From Waddliaceae bacterium (GTDB lineage Bacteria > Chlamydiota > Chlamydiia > Chlamydiales > GCA-2709385): a DNA stretch of 64,000 nt. This document shows positions 62,305-64,000 of this stretch, piece after piece (within the stretch, counting starts at the first letter, position 1; every line of letters begins with the position of its first letter). The translations under genes were made by a program, and so were the position numbers. The notes under the pieces were generated by a model. That model searched no databases. It was given only the letters and a program-made list of their open reading frames with translations, and was not told where the DNA came from. Location of the stretch: NCBI GenBank assembly GCA_002709385.1, contig PAQS01000036.1:1-64000 (forward strand). The letters run 5' to 3'.

Positions 62305-64000
62305 CTACATACGTTGTACTGTCTTGACACCGAGTATTTCTAAGCCTTTTTTCAAAGTACGAGCTACAGCTTCACATAGAAGTAGTCTGGAATTTTGCTC
62401 CTCAGTACCTTCTACACGGCAATCACGGAAAAACGCATTAAATTTATCTGCTAAACCATATAGATAATCAGTAAGACGATTAGGCAGTAACTCTTGTGCC
62501 ATTTTATCTAGAACTTCAGGAAACTGTAGTAAATGGACTCCTAAAGCGATCTCTGAAGGATGATTTAGATTTATTTCTGAATCGAGAGATAGCTCTGATT
62601 CATCCAAGCCAAGCTTTCGCTTAATTCCAACAACTCGCACATAAGCATACATTAAAAATGCTGCTGTATTGCCTTCAAATTGTAACATGCGATCATAACT
62701 GAAGATGTAGTCACTTGTTCTATTACTGGATAAATCTGCATACTTAACAGCCCCAATACCTAAACATCTTGCCAGTTCCACACGTTCCTCTTCGGGCATG
62801 TCTGGATTACGCTCATCTACAATTGCTTGAGCTCTAGAAATAGCTTCGTTTAGTAAATCGATCAATCGCTCTGTATCTCCAGAACGAGTACGAAATTTCT
62901 TTCCGTCTTCACCACAAACTAAGCCAAAAGGTACATGGTGTACCTGTGTCTTTTCTGGATTCACGTAACCTGCTTTTTCTGCTAACTTGAAAATCATAGC
63001 AAAGTGAGTAGCTTGTCCTGCATCTGTAACGTAAATAATACGATCGGCATTTTCTTCTTCAACTCTGTGACGAATAGCTGCCATATCCGTTGTTGAATAG
63101 TTGTAGCCTCCATCTGATTTCTGAATGATCATAGGAAGAGGCTCTCCCTCTCGATTAATGAATCCATCCAGAAAAGCACAGCGTGCACCATCAGATATAG
63201 TAACTAAGCCTTTTTCTTCTAAATCTTGTACAATTCCTGAGAGACGAGAGTTGTAGAAGGATTCCCCTCTTTCAATGACTGTAACATCAAGAATATCGTA
63301 GATTTCTTGAAAGCTTTCATGACTAATCGCACAAATATGCTTCCAAGCTTTCATTGCTTCAAGCTCACCACCTTGAAGAGCAACAACTTCTTTTTGGGAT
63401 CGTTCTTTAAAAACAGGATCTGCATCAAAACGTTTTTTTGCTTCGCGATACCACTGAACAAGAGCTGTAGAATCTGGCGCTTGCTCTCCTTTTAACACCT
63501 CTGGCACTTCATCTTTCATATAAGTAATGAGCATACCAAACTGCGTTCCCCAATCACCTATATGGCTCAAGCGCAATACATCATGCCCTAAAAACTCGAA
63601 CAAACGACAAAGAGTTTCACCTATGATACTAGAACGAAGGTGCCCTACATGCATTTCCTTCGCTGTATTCGCACCACAAAAATCAATTACTACTTTCTTG
63701 ATTTCTTCAGGTTTTTCTAACCCTAACCTAGATGAATTCAGTGCCTTTTTTACTCGTGAAGAAACAAAGCTTGAATCAAGAGTAATATTGATAAAGCCAG
63801 GTCCTGCAATCTCCATGGAAGCAATGATTTTCTCTCCATCAATTTCCACTCCTACATGGTTCATAATTTGCTCAGCAATCATACGAGGATTTTGTCGAAG
63901 CTGCTTTGTCAATTTCATGGCACCATTAAACTGGTAATGACCGAATTTACTTTGTGTACTCCGAGTAATTTCAGCGTCGATCACTCCTCCATCACTGGCT
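62305..64000 (-). CDS. argS: Arginyl-tRNA synthetase (5' end outside the window)
   Basis: Class I synthetase charging tRNA-Arg; about 565 residues are visible and the frame stays open to the window edge, so the true start is beyond it (the GTG at 63984 is internal, since family N-terminal residues precede EITRSTQSKFGHYQ). Motifs: FCGANTAKEMHVGHLRSS (HIGH-type), SHIGDWGTQFGML, TDAGQATHF, and GKKFRTRSGDT in place of KMSKS, as is normal for ArgS. The C-terminal anticodon domain ends KKGLEILGVKTVQRM. murA next door matches CT455-CT454 of C. trachomatis, with epmB inserted between them. Confidence 0.94.
   Translation of the reverse strand, partial: ASDGGVIDAEITRSTQSKFGHYQFNGAMKLTKQLRQNPRMIAEQIMNHVGVEIDGEKIIASMEIAGPGFINITLDSSFVSSRVKKALNSSRLGLEKPEEIKKVVIDFCGANTAKEMHVGHLRSSIIGETLCRLFEFLGHDVLRLSHIGDWGTQFGMLITYMKDEVPEVLKGEQAPDSTALVQWYREAKKRFDADPVFKERSQKEVVALQGGELEAMKAWKHICAISHESFQEIYDILDVTVIERGESFYNSRLSGIVQDLEEKGLVTISDGARCAFLDGFINREGEPLPMIIQKSDGGYNYSTTDMAAIRHRVEEENADRIIYVTDAGQATHFAMIFKLAEKAGYVNPEKTQVHHVPFGLVCGEDGKKFRTRSGDTERLIDLLNEAISRAQAIVDERNPDMPEEERVELARCLGIGAVKYADLSSNRTSDYIFSYDRMLQFEGNTAAFLMYAYVRVVGIKRKLGLDESELSLDSEINLNHPSEIALGVHLLQFPEVLDKMAQELLPNRLTDYLYGLADKFNAFFRDCRVEGTEEQNSRLLLCEAVARTLKKGLEILGVKTVQRM

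Noticed and set aside
1-64000. CRISPR arrays, tRNA and rRNA genes, prophage modules
   Set aside because: No regularly spaced direct repeats, no tRNA T-loop/acceptor patterns, no conserved rRNA segments and no phage structural genes were found by eye. A tRNAscan or Infernal run would be decisive.

Overview
This 64 kb window comes from an AT-rich bacterial chromosome of the phylum Chlamydiota, most likely a member outside the Chlamydiaceae (an environmental, Parachlamydia/Waddlia/Simkania-type lineage; the family cannot be fixed from the sequence alone). The case rests on gene content and order. The block rseP-dxr-ytgD-ytgC/R-ytgB-ytgA, then a CT066-like protein and a nucleotide translocase, has the order of CT072 to CT065 in Chlamydia trachomatis as I remember it. 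The block secDF-recJ-(rlmD)-euo-tsp-gltX corresponds to CT448-CT441 with local changes. An NqrF subunit, a flavoprotein like CT435 and ispF (CT434) add to this. EUO, the YtgC-YtgR fusion and the energy-parasite ATP/ADP carrier are hallmarks of the phylum.

Layout. 0-9 kb: end of an alcohol dehydrogenase, a translationally coupled pair of Nudix genes (one fused to a histidine phosphatase), a DMT permease, AMP nucleosidase with two very small proteins and a Na+-dependent SNF transporter, EF-P overlapping its lysine ligase EpmA, and NqrF. 9-12.4 kb: HtpG and a secreted purple-acid-phosphatase-like enzyme. 12.6-24.7 kb: a single gene for a ~4,019-residue secreted protein of 16 tandem ~185-residue beta-rich units, further single modules and a C-terminal FGE-sulfatase fold without the catalytic cysteines. 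24.8-30.2 kb: an accessory stretch with an orphan membrane protein, a MutT-like hydrolase, a 2-oxo-acid decarboxylase, and a C45/Ntn-type hydrolase pseudogene broken by a decayed IS5-type element. 30.4-30.6 kb: a GC-rich, strongly self-complementary island that looks like an unannotated structured RNA. 30.6-42.4 kb: rseP, dxr, the ytg metal-uptake operon, an Mrp-type Fe-S carrier, the CT066-like protein and the translocase. 42.6-53.3 kb: secDF, recJ, rlmD, euo and tsp. 53.4-64 kb: a caspase-like membrane protein, a small gene remnant, gltX, a CysJ-like reductase, ispF, an ATP-grasp protein, murA, epmB and the larger part of argS.

How the genes fit together. The translocase imports host ATP. 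NqrF belongs to the sodium pump whose gradient could drive the SNF transporter. YtgA-D imports metal and carries its own repressor domain, with an Fe-S carrier gene directly upstream. EF-P, EpmA and EpmB form the beta-lysylation pathway needed to translate polyproline stretches. Dxr and IspF belong to the MEP isoprenoid pathway, MurA to peptidoglycan synthesis. EUO is the developmental repressor of the phylum. The best candidates for undescribed biology are the RNA island, the giant repeat protein and the caspase-like protein that sits where Chlamydia carries its cysteine-rich envelope genes. All assignments come from reading motifs by eye; no database search was run.
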